Source of the DNA: SZUA-36 sp963727635
Lineage (GTDB): Bacteria; Pseudomonadota; Gammaproteobacteria; Xanthomonadales; SZUA-36
Length of the DNA stretch: 64,000 nucleotides
NCBI GenBank assembly: GCA_963727635.1
Contig: CAVSHP010000027.1
Span: 31,255-95,254 of the forward strand
Direction: 5' to 3'
Part shown: piece by piece, positions 1 to 8,315 of the stretch
Layout: every line of letters starts with the position of its first letter
Position numbering within the stretch: position 1 is the first letter of the stretch
Position numbers and translations under genes: made by a program
The notes under the pieces: model-generated
Seen by the model: the letters and a program-made list of their open reading frames with translations, nothing else
What the model was told of the DNA's origin: nothing
Database searches by the model: none

Positions 1-368
1 AAAGGTCGTTGATAGATACGGCCATCACTGGTGCGCGAAAAGGGTAAACCCGCGTGTTCAAGTTCATACACCGCTTGCGGTGCTTCCCTGCACATGTACT
101 CGATCGCGTCCTGATCACCCAGCCAGTCGGCGCCCTTGACAGTGTCATACATATGCCATTGCCAGTTATCCTCGCCAAGGTTGCCCAGCGACGCGGCAAT
201 GCCACCTTGCGCCGCCACGGTGTGGCTACGGGTAGGAAAAACCTTGCTGATACAGGCAGTACGCAAGCCCTGCTCGGCCATTCCAAAGGTGGCCCGCAGA
301 CCTCCGCCACCGGCACCCAACACTACAACATCGTATTGGTGCTCGATAATCTCATAGGCTTGACTCAT
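1..368 (-). CDS. sdhA: Succinate dehydrogenase flavoprotein subunit, N-terminal part (cut by window edge)
   Basis: This is the catalytic flavoprotein of respiratory complex II, which oxidises succinate to fumarate on the cytoplasmic face of the inner membrane. Only the first 122 residues are present; the rest lies beyond base 1. A dinucleotide-binding GAGGGG loop lies at residues 18-23. The motif TRSHTVAAQGG includes His49, which aligns with the histidine that carries covalent FAD in known SdhA proteins. It starts six bases after sdhD stops, in the order sdhC-sdhD-sdhA, so the three are co-transcribed. Identification is firm from the FAD motif and the operon. Confidence 0.97.
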   Translation of the reverse strand, partial: MSQAYEIIEHQYDVVVLGAGGGGLRATFGMAEQGLRTACISKVFPTRSHTVAAQGGIAASLGNLGEDNWQWHMYDTVKGADWLGDQDAIEYMCREAPQAVYELEHAGLPFSRTSDGRIYQRP

Positions 369-374
369 TCTTAT

Positions 375-755
375 TCAACCTCCAAATGCCAGGCCGAGCA
401 GGGCAAAAACCCCGATAAACCCAAGAAAAACGGCCGCAAAGCCCACCAGAATACGTGCGCTAACCTGCATCCAGCGAGCCTGGATATAATCTTCAAAAAT
501 TGCCTGGAGACCCAGGTTGGCGTGATAAATCGAGGTGAGCAGGAAGATACTGAGCAGGACACCACGCACCGGCGAACTCAGCCATGCCACGACATATGCA
601 TGCTCATGCCCAGTCATTGAAACCACCGAGATCACAAACCACAACACCAACGGTATAAGGGCGATGGCCGTCAGGCGTTGCATCCACCAGTGGCCCAGAC
701 CGTCATTGCTGGATCCGAGTCCCCGGGCCCGGGAAATGGGGCTGCGATATTTCAT
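375..755 (-). CDS. sdhD: Succinate dehydrogenase membrane anchor subunit D
   Basis: This is one of the two small hydrophobic anchors that hold complex II in the membrane and help bind haem b and ubiquinone. The 126-residue protein has three membrane helices, near residues 28-48, 59-80 and 98-122. Its N-terminal motif GLGHWWMQRLTAIAL is typical of SdhD. It overlaps the end of sdhC by four bases, which suggests translational coupling. Length and topology are normal for the family. SdhD proteins diverge strongly, so the call rests on topology, motif and operon position together. Confidence 0.93.
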   Translation of the reverse strand: MKYRSPISRARGLGSSNDGLGHWWMQRLTAIALIPLVLWFVISVVSMTGHEHAYVVAWLSSPVRGVLLSIFLLTSIYHANLGLQAIFEDYIQARWMQVSARILVGFAAVFLGFIGVFALLGLAFGG

Positions 756-1153
756 GCCCCACCTCCTGGAAAATAACCACCACCCAGGACCCAGGCCAGC
801 AGGGTAAGAACGATGCTGATCGCAAGCACAACGATACTGCTGGATTTGATCTGGTCGACTTCGAGCATTCTGCCAGTATCCCAGATGAGGTGCCTGACGC
901 CACTGACCGAATGAAAAATGAGAGAAAAAGCCCAGCCAAAGAGCAGGAACTGACCAATAAACCCGCTCAAAAAATGGTTCAGACCGTTATAGAAATCAGC
1001 AAAATGGGCGGCACTTGCAATCCAGCCGACCAGAAGAATGGTACCGACAGACAAGGCAATGCCAGTTATACGGTGCAGACCTGATAGCACCATGGGCAAT
1101 TCAAGCTTGTAAATCTGTAAATGAGGAGACAGGGGACGCTCGTTTATAGGCAT
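752..1153 (-). CDS. sdhC: Succinate dehydrogenase cytochrome b556 subunit C
   Basis: This is the second membrane anchor of complex II, contributing to haem b and quinone binding. The 133-residue protein carries the family signature RPLSPHLQIY at its N-terminus and the segment HSVSGVRHLIWD near residues 82-93; the first histidine there matches the haem-ligand position of SdhC. Three membrane helices are evident. A purine-rich ribosome-binding stretch (GAGAGAC) precedes the ATG. A terminator-like hairpin lies about 50 bases upstream, so sdhC probably has its own promoter or is reached by partial read-through from the DUF1674 gene. Confidence 0.95.
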   Translation of the reverse strand: MPINERPLSPHLQIYKLELPMVLSGLHRITGIALSVGTILLVGWIASAAHFADFYNGLNHFLSGFIGQFLLFGWAFSLIFHSVSGVRHLIWDTGRMLEVDQIKSSSIVVLAISIVLTLLAWVLGGGYFPGGGA

Positions 1154-1201
1154 GGTAGTCTCTCTGATTGATGCTTAATAAATGTCATGAGTTTATTCAG
1201 T

Positions 1202-1227
1202 AAAAAAATGCCGGGGCGCTGGCCCCG
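1202..1227 (-). terminator. Intrinsic terminator between the DUF1674 gene and sdhC
   Basis: On the minus strand a GC-rich hairpin (arms CGGGGC and GCCCCG, four-base loop) is followed after three bases by a run of seven T. It lies 14 bases after the stop codon of the DUF1674 gene and about 50 bases before sdhC, so it ends or attenuates transcription entering the sdh operon. A 1-base offset in the T-run spacing is the only weakness. Confidence 0.75.
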
Positions 1228-1240
1228 TATCTTGGGAACC

Positions 1241-1417
1241 TCAGAAGTCACTGCAACGGCCATTTCGCTCCCAATCCCCAAATCGAGTGGGTTCGGGGCC
1301 TTTAGGCCCTCCTACTTCGACAGGTTTTGTGTTCTTGTGCGAGAGGTCGTATTTCTGAACCTTTGCCTCGGGAAGTTTTTCAGCTCGCCCGATGGTCGCT
1401 TGCTGGTCTTTCTTCAT
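1241..1417 (-). CDS. DUF1674 / SDHAF4-like succinate dehydrogenase assembly factor, 58 aa
   Basis: This short gene encodes a 58-residue hydrophilic protein whose C-terminus reads GGPKGPEPTRFGDWERNGR followed by CSDF and the stop. This is the hallmark of the DUF1674 family, which includes the mitochondrial complex II assembly factor SDHAF4. In eukaryotes SDHAF4 binds FAD-loaded SdhA and promotes its assembly with SdhB. The lysine-rich N-terminus looks unstructured. The ATG is preceded by AAAAAGG. The gene lies directly upstream of sdhC on the same strand, which supports the role, although a terminator separates the two. Being under 60 codons, it is easily missed by gene callers. Confidence 0.85.
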   Translation of the reverse strand: MKKDQQATIGRAEKLPEAKVQKYDLSHKNTKPVEVGGPKGPEPTRFGDWERNGRCSDF

Positions 1418-1582
1418 TACCTTTTTGACCTTGAGATATTTGGAAATTTATTGCACAGAAGTTTAACGCTAAATATATTGATACGCGAGTGTGAATCATA
1501 TCACCGCAACATACATTGAAAAAAATCAGGTTAAAATACCCCACGCTTAAACGCTTGACCTCAACATGGCAAACATCAACAA

Positions 1583-2404
1583 ATGATTAAACTTCCCTAC
1601 CTGGAAATTATCCGCGTAAGCGGCGTGGATGCCGGACAGTTTTTGCATAACCAACTCAGTGCAGATGTGTTAGCCCTGTCAACGCAGGACTCAACATTTG
1701 CATGCTACTGCGAACCCAAGGGGCGGGTGCTAGCGCTGATGCTGGTTCATAGAGTCAACGAGGACTATTTCGTCATTATGTCCAGTGAACTGACAACCGC
1801 GGTCACTGAACGCTTAAAGATTTACCGGATGCGTGCCAAGGTAGAAATCCAAATTTTGAGTGAATATACCGTGGCGGGCCTTGATGCTGATGGTACGCCG
1901 GAGTCTTTATTAACTGCACAAAGAATCCGGATCCCCGGCAGTAATAAGTGGTTGTTGGTGATAACTGATGGCATCACCGCTGTGACGGACGTGTCGTTAC
2001 AGGAAGCGTGGAAGTATTCGGAGTTGCAAATGGGTATCAGTTGGCTGGGTACGGAGACCAGTGCGCAGTTTTTACCACAGATGCTCGGTTTTGAGAAACT
2101 GGGTGCGGTCAATTACCGCAAAGGTTGTTATCCCGGCCAGGAAATTGTCGCGCGAACGCATTACCTCGGCAAGGTTAAACGTCACCCTCGCCTGCTGGAC
2201 TGCAGGCTGTCGTCGTGTCCGCGGCCCATGGACAGGATCGATATCCTGGCGGATGGACAAGCCCATGAGTCCGTTGTGGCAGATTGCGTACAGCGTCAGG
2301 ATGGAATGATCAGGCTGTTGGCCATAACCCGCATGGAACCTGAAGAGCCTGCGAATAAGATTCAATACGAGGGTGAAACGGTTAACCTGACAAAGCCCTC
2401 GTGA
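1583..2404 (+). CDS. ygfZ: tRNA-modifying / Fe-S cluster repair protein YgfZ
   Basis: YgfZ is a folate-binding protein of the GcvT fold that helps maintain certain iron-sulfur enzymes, including the radical-SAM enzyme MiaB. The 273-residue product carries the signature KGCYPGQE near residue 180, whose cysteine is required in studied homologues, followed by IVARTHYLGKVKR. The length is slightly under that of the E. coli protein (326). It is divergent from the DUF1674-sdh genes and convergent with the methyltransferase gene at 2427. Proximity to sdh is sensible, since complex II contains Fe-S clusters. Confidence 0.93.
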   Translation: MIKLPYLEIIRVSGVDAGQFLHNQLSADVLALSTQDSTFACYCEPKGRVLALMLVHRVNEDYFVIMSSELTTAVTERLKIYRMRAKVEIQILSEYTVAGLDADGTPESLLTAQRIRIPGSNKWLLVITDGITAVTDVSLQEAWKYSELQMGISWLGTETSAQFLPQMLGFEKLGAVNYRKGCYPGQEIVARTHYLGKVKRHPRLLDCRLSSCPRPMDRIDILADGQAHESVVADCVQRQDGMIRLLAITRMEPEEPANKIQYEGETVNLTKPS

Positions 2405-2426
2405 CCGGCCCGGACGTTCGTCAGCT

Positions 2427-3230
2427 TCAGGCCTGGGCGACGATGTAACAGACCCAACCCGGGTCGGCGTCACCAGTTTCCGACGGTGTATAGATACCGT
2501 TGCCTTCATTGTTTTCTTCATCCGTGCCTTCCCAGTAAATATCTACACGGGAAAAACCGGCCTCGTAAAGGATTTCGCGGATTTCCGGCAGTGTCCACAG
2601 ACGCCAGTGATAAACGAAGGCCTTTTCCATCCTGGAGCCATCGGGAAATTCAAAATGGATCTGGCAATCCATGCACGAGTCGATCGGATTGAATGAGGCC
2701 TGGTCCCAGATATAGGTGAAATCATTGCCGTCCTCGTCCTGGCATTCACGTGATTCCTGTATGACCATCGGCGCCTCGTAGCCGCCATAAGCGTCGAGGA
2801 AAAGAATGCCGTCGGCCACAAGGCCATCGAGCACATTGATAAAATACTCACGCAGGTCATCACGCGTCAGAAACAGGAAATAACTGAAATTCATTGCCAG
2901 GATGATGTCCGCCAACCCCGGACGTGTCTGCAGAACATCCTCGTTGAGCAATTCGATACGCTCAAACTGTTCATCATCGAGTTGAGAGAGTTTATTCAAA
3001 CGGCCCCATTCGAGCACATCCCGGTCCAGGTCGACGCCAACCGCCTGGTGTTCGCTATCACGAACAACCCACTCACAGGCGGTATTTGCCGTGCCGCAAA
3101 AATCCTCGCGCAGAAAAACAGCGGGACGTTGCCGCAGATCGGCCCAGGTCTGTTCGACAAAATCTATCTCGGCCTCGACATCCTGCACCGACTGCTGATA
3201 GAGCCGGTGACGGTCAGCCAGTGCCGCCAT
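2427..3230 (-). CDS. Class I SAM-dependent methyltransferase, substrate unknown
   Basis: The 267-residue cytoplasmic protein has a Rossmann-type methyltransferase core. The SAM-binding segment is LREDFCGTANTACEWV (about residues 41-56), followed by the acidic strand end VGVDLD and a motif IV-like region ILAMNFSYFLF. The C-terminal half holds a beta-rich WxWxLxxPEIRE-type segment seen in several small-molecule methyltransferases. It begins 13 bases after ispG stops and is the last gene of the long minus-strand array. No substrate can be inferred. Confidence 0.8.
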   Translation of the reverse strand: MAALADRHRLYQQSVQDVEAEIDFVEQTWADLRQRPAVFLREDFCGTANTACEWVVRDSEHQAVGVDLDRDVLEWGRLNKLSQLDDEQFERIELLNEDVLQTRPGLADIILAMNFSYFLFLTRDDLREYFINVLDGLVADGILFLDAYGGYEAPMVIQESRECQDEDGNDFTYIWDQASFNPIDSCMDCQIHFEFPDGSRMEKAFVYHWRLWTLPEIREILYEAGFSRVDIYWEGTDEENNEGNGIYTPSETGDADPGWVCYIVAQA

Positions 3231-3243
3231 TGAGCGCTAGGAT

Positions 3244-4482
3244 TCAGGATCCAATGGCTTGGTATTTTTCCGAAACATACTTGTCAATCAGGTTGAGAAA
3301 ATCGTTGGTCAAATCATCACCCCGTAAGGTCGCCGCCTTGACGCCGTCAATAAAAACGGGCGCTACCGGAGATTCACCTGTGCCGGGAAGGCTGATGCCG
3401 ATATTGGCCTGCCGGCTTTCACCGGGTCCGTTGACGATACAGCCCATGACTGCCAGGCTGAGATTTTCCACGCCTTCGTAGCGAAGTTTCCACTCGGGCA
3501 TCCGCTGGCGAACGTGGCTGGTAACGTCCTTGGCCAGCGACTGGAAAAATGTACTGGTGGTGCGGCCGCAACCCGGACAGGCGGTCACCATCGGTGAAAA
3601 AGCCCGCATGCCCATGCTCTGCAGCAATTCCTGCGCGACGATCACTTCATCATTACGTGACTGGCCGGGTTCGGGCGTCAGGGAAATGCGGATCGTGTCG
3701 CCAATGCCCTGCTGCAACAGTACCGCCAGGGCGGCGGTCGAGGAAACAATGCCCTTGCTACCCATGCCTGCTTCGGTCAAGCCGAGGTGTAAAGGATAAT
3801 CGCAACGCTTTGCCAATTCGCCGTAGACCCGGATCAGATCCTGAACGCCACTCACCTTGCAGGAAAGGATGATCTGCTCATGCGCGAGACCCAGTTCCTC
3901 GGCCTGTTGCGCACTTTCGAGCGCCGAGCGGATCAGCGCCTCACGCATCACTGCATCGGCTGCTTGCGGAACCGGTTTTTTTGCGTTCAGATCCATCAGG
4001 TGCGCCAAAAGGCGTTGGTCCAGGCTGCCCCAGTTAACCCCGATCCGAACCGGCTTGCCGTGCTCGATGGCGAAACCGACGATGGTGGCAAACTGGTCAT
4101 CGCGTTTCCTGCCAAAGCCGACATTGCCCGGGTTGATACGGTACTTGGCCAGCAGACGGGCGCATTCCGGATATTTCTGTAAAAGGTGGTGACCGTTGTA
4201 ATGAAAATCACCGACCACCGGAACATCGCAGGACATCATTTCCAGGCGTTCCATGATACCGGCGACGGATGCTGCAGCGTTTTCGGTATTGACCGTAATA
4301 CGCACCAACTCGGAACCGGCACGCGCCAGTTCGGCAATTTGCGTCGCCGTGGCGCGGACATTCTCGGTATCCGTATTGGTCATGGATTGCACAACCACCG
4401 GGTGTCCGGACCCGACCAACACCCCGCCGACATTGACGGTCGGTGTCGTACGACGCGCGCATGTTTCCAATTCCGGTGTCAT
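3244..4482 (-). CDS. ispG: 4-hydroxy-3-methylbut-2-enyl diphosphate synthase (flavodoxin), IspG/GcpE
   Basis: IspG catalyses the penultimate step of the MEP isoprenoid pathway, using a [4Fe-4S] cluster. The N-terminal TIM barrel starts with the typical VNVGGVLVGSGHPVVVQSM and includes VGDFHYNGHHLL and RINPGNVG. The C-terminal cluster domain has the cysteine ligands in CPGCGR (about residues 301-305) and GCIVNGPGE (about 349). At 412 residues it is longer than the E. coli enzyme (372), as in beta-proteobacterial and Xanthomonas homologues. It starts six bases after the pgsA stop. Confidence 0.97.
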   Translation of the reverse strand: MTPELETCARRTTPTVNVGGVLVGSGHPVVVQSMTNTDTENVRATATQIAELARAGSELVRITVNTENAAASVAGIMERLEMMSCDVPVVGDFHYNGHHLLQKYPECARLLAKYRINPGNVGFGRKRDDQFATIVGFAIEHGKPVRIGVNWGSLDQRLLAHLMDLNAKKPVPQAADAVMREALIRSALESAQQAEELGLAHEQIILSCKVSGVQDLIRVYGELAKRCDYPLHLGLTEAGMGSKGIVSSTAALAVLLQQGIGDTIRISLTPEPGQSRNDEVIVAQELLQSMGMRAFSPMVTACPGCGRTTSTFFQSLAKDVTSHVRQRMPEWKLRYEGVENLSLAVMGCIVNGPGESRQANIGISLPGTGESPVAPVFIDGVKAATLRGDDLTNDFLNLIDKYVSEKYQAIGS

Positions 4483-4488
4483 GCCGGA

Positions 4489-5097
4489 TCAGGCGCCAGC
4501 GGAATCGTTACTGGAAGACTGCTTGCCTTCACGGCTCATGACCGGCCAGGCAGCGCGCAGGTATTCCCACATCGACCACAGGGTAAGCGCGGCCGCGAGA
4601 TAAAGCAGCAACTCGCCTATGAGCGCCACCGGTATTCCAAAAAGGTCGTACTCATATAACAGGCAAGAGATCGCCGTCATCTGAAATATGGTTTTGAATT
4701 TGCCGAGCATGCCGACCTTGACCGTACCGCTCTCGCCCATCTCGGACATCCACTCCCTGAGTGCTGAAATCGCAATCTCGCGGCCGATGATGATGGCGGC
4801 GGAAAGGGTCAGAAATACGGGCGGAAAGATAATGGGGGGCGGGATATGCACCATCAGCACGAGGGCGGTGGCAACCATCAGTTTGTCGGCAACAGGGTCC
4901 AGGAACGCGCCAAAATCCGACATCAGGTTCATACGGCGTGCCAGGAAGCCATCCAGCCAGTCCGTGATTGCGGCCAGGATGAAAACCGCCGCGGTTGCCA
5001 GCGGCGCCCAGACATACGGCAGGTAGAAGAACAGAACCAGCACGGGAATCAGCGCAATACGTAATAGCGTAAGGATCATCGGAAACGTCATTTTCAT
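4489..5097 (-). CDS. pgsA: CDP-diacylglycerol--glycerol-3-phosphate 3-phosphatidyltransferase
   Basis: PgsA makes phosphatidylglycerophosphate, the first committed step to phosphatidylglycerol and cardiolipin, in the inner membrane. The CDP-alcohol transferase motif is present as DGFLARRMNLMSDFGAFLD with the final aspartates preceding PVADK. Five or six membrane helices are visible. The start chosen (MKMTFPMILTLLRIALIP) matches the N-terminus of E. coli PgsA; an upstream in-frame ATG at 5124 would add nine residues. It follows uvrC, the usual gammaproteobacterial pairing, after a 108-base gap. The C-terminus is extended by a serine-rich tail. Confidence 0.95.
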   Translation of the reverse strand: MKMTFPMILTLLRIALIPVLVLFFYLPYVWAPLATAAVFILAAITDWLDGFLARRMNLMSDFGAFLDPVADKLMVATALVLMVHIPPPIIFPPVFLTLSAAIIIGREIAISALREWMSEMGESGTVKVGMLGKFKTIFQMTAISCLLYEYDLFGIPVALIGELLLYLAAALTLWSMWEYLRAAWPVMSREGKQSSSNDSAGA

Positions 5098-5205
5098 TGT
5101 TTCGGTCCGGTGGAGGTCATGCACCTATTATCGCAGACAGCCGGGAATTTTTGCAGGTAATTAACAGTCGATTACAAGGTTTTTGCACAAGCCGTCATTT
5201 CATGG

Positions 5206-7041
5206 CTAATGCAGTGCTTTAAATATGCGTCCGGCCAACTGCCGGTTGATCCCCGGAATACCCGACAACTCCTCGATTCCCGCTTTACGCACACCCTGGA
5301 TACCTCCGAAATGGGTCAATAAGGCACGCCGTCTGCGTGCCCCGACACCGGGGATATCTTCCAGCACAGAATGCACTGAGGCCTTCTGGCGACGCCCACG
5401 GTGACCGGTAATCGCAAAGCGGTGTGCTTCATCCCTGATTTTCTGTACGAGGTGTGACGCGGAGGATTCGGGGCCAGGCTGAAGACTGTGTGGTGCTATG
5501 GGTAAAACCCATTCCTCGTAGCCCGCCCGGCGAGATGGTCCCTTGGCGACGCCCATCACGGGTATGTCACCCAGGCCGCACTCTGACAGCACTTCCACGG
5601 CGATACCCAACTGGCCCTTGCCACCATCGACGATGATCAGGTCCGGCACGTGGCCCTCTTCCTTCTGCAGTTTCTGGTACCTGCGACTCAGGACTTCGCG
5701 CATCGCGGCGTAATCATCCCCTGGCTCGAATCCCTGCAGGTTATAACGGCGATAGCGGGACTTGACCGGCCCTTCGGCGTCAAACACCACGCAGGAGGCC
5801 ACGGTTTTGTGACCGGATGTATGCGAGATGTCAAAACATTCAATGGCTTTGGGTGCTTCCTCCATTTGCAACAGGCCGGCCAGTTCCTCGAATTGCTGGC
5901 TGATACGGGTCGATTCCGAACTGCGCATGTGCAGGGCGTTCAGAGCGTTTCGACCGGCCAGTTCGAGCCAGTTGCGGCGGTGGCTGCGCGGATGCGACTG
6001 GATTTTCACCTTTCTGCCGCTGCGTTCGCTGAACACCGCTTCAAACAGGTTTTCCTGCTCCAGCGGATGCGAAATGATCATTTCCGGCGGCGCCTTGCGT
6101 TCGCGGTAATACTGACCCAGAAACGCGTGCAGAATTTCAGCATCCGAATGACCTTCGGACTGGCTTGGAAAATAGTCACGCTGCCCGAGGCTACGGCCGC
6201 CACGGACCGAAATCACCTCGATGGCGATACTGTTGTCGAGGCGCGCAAGCGCAATGATATCCAGGTCACCATTACCGGCCGAGACAAACTGGCGCGCCTG
6301 CATTTGTTTCAGGTGGTTGATCTGGTCACGGTATTGCGCCGCATGTTCATAATGTTGCAAACCGGCAGCGTGTTCCATGCGGTTGATCAGACGGGAAATC
6401 ACCTTCTGGCTTTGTCCCTGCAGGAACAGCAAGGCGTCGTCCACCTGCCCCGCATACTCGTCAATACTCACTTTGCCCACACAGGGCGCGGTACAGCGTT
6501 TGATCTGGTATTGCAGGCACGGTCTCGTACGATGGCTGAAGTAACTGTCCTCGCAGTTGCGCAAAAGAAAAAGTTTCTGGATCAGGTTGATGCTCTCCCT
6601 GACCGAACTGGCGGACGGATAGGGTCCGAGGTAGCGCCGGTCCTTATCCCGGACCCCGCGGTGAAAGGCAATACGTGGAAACTCGTGATCGCTGCCGATC
6701 ATCAGCCAGGGATAACTCTTGTCATCGCGCAGAAGCACGTTATAACGGGGTTTAAGCGACTTGATCCACTCGTTCTCAAGCAACAGCGCTTCGGCCTCGG
6801 TGCGCGTGAGACTGACTTCAATGGAATGAATCCGCGCAACCATGCGCATGATCCGGTCTATCTTTGGCCTGGCGTCAAAATAACTCGAAACACGTTTGCG
6901 CAAACTGGCGGCTTTGCCAACGTACAATACGGCGCCAGCGGCGTCACGCATCAGGTAGACACCGGGACCGGCGGACAAACGCCGGGCGAATTTCTTGCCG
7001 TCAAACGCTTCCGAAGATGGCTGTAATCCGGTTTGCTTCAC
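5206..7041 (-). CDS. uvrC: UvrABC excinuclease subunit C
   Basis: UvrC makes both incisions in nucleotide excision repair. The 611-residue protein has the normal domain order: GIY-YIG nuclease at the N-terminus (PGVYLMRDAAGAVLYVGKA), the cysteine-rich segment (RPCLQYQIKRCTAPCVG), a UVR helix pair near residues 200-235, the RNase H-like endonuclease core (ECFDISHTSG) and tandem helix-hairpin-helix motifs at the C-terminus. Its start overlaps the stop of the upstream phosphatase gene by four bases. Confidence 0.98.
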   Translation of the reverse strand: MKQTGLQPSSEAFDGKKFARRLSAGPGVYLMRDAAGAVLYVGKAASLRKRVSSYFDARPKIDRIMRMVARIHSIEVSLTRTEAEALLLENEWIKSLKPRYNVLLRDDKSYPWLMIGSDHEFPRIAFHRGVRDKDRRYLGPYPSASSVRESINLIQKLFLLRNCEDSYFSHRTRPCLQYQIKRCTAPCVGKVSIDEYAGQVDDALLFLQGQSQKVISRLINRMEHAAGLQHYEHAAQYRDQINHLKQMQARQFVSAGNGDLDIIALARLDNSIAIEVISVRGGRSLGQRDYFPSQSEGHSDAEILHAFLGQYYRERKAPPEMIISHPLEQENLFEAVFSERSGRKVKIQSHPRSHRRNWLELAGRNALNALHMRSSESTRISQQFEELAGLLQMEEAPKAIECFDISHTSGHKTVASCVVFDAEGPVKSRYRRYNLQGFEPGDDYAAMREVLSRRYQKLQKEEGHVPDLIIVDGGKGQLGIAVEVLSECGLGDIPVMGVAKGPSRRAGYEEWVLPIAPHSLQPGPESSASHLVQKIRDEAHRFAITGHRGRRQKASVHSVLEDIPGVGARRRRALLTHFGGIQGVRKAGIEELSGIPGINRQLAGRIFKALH

Positions 7042-7517
7042 TGCTGGCCCAGACGCCCCTCAACGCTTGCCAACAGGCCGAGGGTGGCGGATTCCAGCAA
7101 TTGACACATGTAGTTAAAGCCGTCCATGCCACCGTAATACGGATCCGGAACCTCTTCGGGTCGCGTTTCCGGGTGGTATTGCATCATCATTTCCAGGCTC
7201 GCCTTTGAACCCGCCGGGCGGATTCGCTGCAGATCCTCAAAGTTATTGCGGTCCATCGCAATGATCAGGTCATAGTTGTCAAAATCTGAAATGCCGACCT
7301 TGCGGGCGCGTAATTGACTGATATCGACGCCAAAATTCAATGCCGTTTCCACCGCCCTCGAATCGGGCGTCTGGCCGATGTGGTAGCCATGGGTGCCGGC
7401 GGAATCGATGGAAACCTGTTCCTTGACACTGGATTTTTGCAGGGCAGTAGCGAAAAACCCTTCAGCCGAAGGTGATCTGCAAATATTTCCCATGCATACA
7501 AATAGTATATTAAACAT
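7038..7517 (-). CDS. Low-molecular-weight protein-tyrosine phosphatase
   Basis: The 159-residue cytoplasmic enzyme carries the LMW-PTP catalytic loop CMGNICRS at residues 8-15 (Cys8 nucleophile, Arg14) and the late general-acid segment PDPYYGG. In pseudomonads a homologue sits at the same place, downstream of kdsB, and in enterobacteria related enzymes act on capsule tyrosine kinases. No capsule kinase is seen here, so the target is unknown. It lies 15 bases downstream of kdsB and overlaps uvrC, so it is part of the same transcription unit. Confidence 0.92.
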   Translation of the reverse strand: MFNILFVCMGNICRSPSAEGFFATALQKSSVKEQVSIDSAGTHGYHIGQTPDSRAVETALNFGVDISQLRARKVGISDFDNYDLIIAMDRNNFEDLQRIRPAGSKASLEMMMQYHPETRPEEVPDPYYGGMDGFNYMCQLLESATLGLLASVEGRLGQQ

Positions 7518-7532
7518 AGTGTTAAATAATCT

Positions 7533-8315
7533 TTATAATTGTTTACTTTCAATAAAAACCCGTACCCGCTGCAGATCCTCTGACGTATCGACGCCCGCGG
7601 GTATGAACTCACAGGCACACACCATCGCAATACGCCCACCCTGCTCCATGATACGCAATTGCTCGAGACGCTCGCTTTTCTCCAGCGGGGTTGGCGCGCA
7701 CGCTGTATAGCGGCGTAGCGCGGCCAGCCGGTAGGCATACAGTCCGAGATGTCTTTTCCACACTACCCCGGCTTTCAGCGCTTCAGCAATTGATGCGAAG
7801 GAACGGGTGAACGGGATCGGCGCGCGACTGAAGTACAGGGCCCGGTTCTGCACGTCGGTGACCACTTTTACCGCATTGGGATTCTGCACCTCGGCTGCTT
7901 CCGTGATCGGCCAGAAAAGACTGGCAACTTCACAGTCCGCTGACTGCTCCAACAGCGTAGCGACCTGGTCAAGACAGGCCGGCGGCATGAGCGGCTCATC
8001 ACCCTGCAGGTTGACCACCAGTTGCTCATCCGGCCAGCCAAGTTTCGCCGCACATTCGGCAATCCTGTCACTGCCACTCTGGTGTTCCGCTGTTGTCATC
8101 ACAACCTCGGCACCAAATGCTTCAGCGACGCTTGCGATACGCTCATCATCGGTTGCAATGGTCACGGATGCTGCTTTTGATTCACAGGCCCGCTGCCAGA
8201 CGTATTGCAACAGGGGCCGCCCTGCCAGATCCAGTAATACCTTGCCCGGCAGGCGCTCAGAGGCAAACCGCGCCGGAATGACGATATGGTATGCCCCCTT
8301 GTTGGCCGTGCTCAT
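7533..8315 (-). CDS. kdsB: 3-deoxy-manno-octulosonate cytidylyltransferase
   Basis: KdsB activates Kdo as CMP-Kdo for transfer to lipid A. The 260-residue protein begins with the nucleotidyltransferase signature IPARFASERLPGKVL and has the NLQGDEP motif and the FSRAPIPF segment typical of KdsB. Its start overlaps the stop of lpxK by four bases. In many gammaproteobacteria a small ycaR (Trm112-like) gene lies between lpxK and kdsB; it is absent here. Confidence 0.97.
   Translation of the reverse strand: MSTANKGAYHIVIPARFASERLPGKVLLDLAGRPLLQYVWQRACESKAASVTIATDDERIASVAEAFGAEVVMTTAEHQSGSDRIAECAAKLGWPDEQLVVNLQGDEPLMPPACLDQVATLLEQSADCEVASLFWPITEAAEVQNPNAVKVVTDVQNRALYFSRAPIPFTRSFASIAEALKAGVVWKRHLGLYAYRLAALRRYTACAPTPLEKSERLEQLRIMEQGGRIAMVCACEFIPAGVDTSEDLQRVRVFIESKQL

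Noticed and set aside
1187..1519. 110-codon plus-strand frame upstream of ygfZ
   Set aside because: It is antisense to the DUF1674 gene and lacks any family similarity; the minus-strand frame has a diagnostic motif.
5650..7026. Long 458-codon plus-strand frame
   Set aside because: It is exactly antisense to uvrC, whose coding is certain; typical of a high-GC shadow frame.
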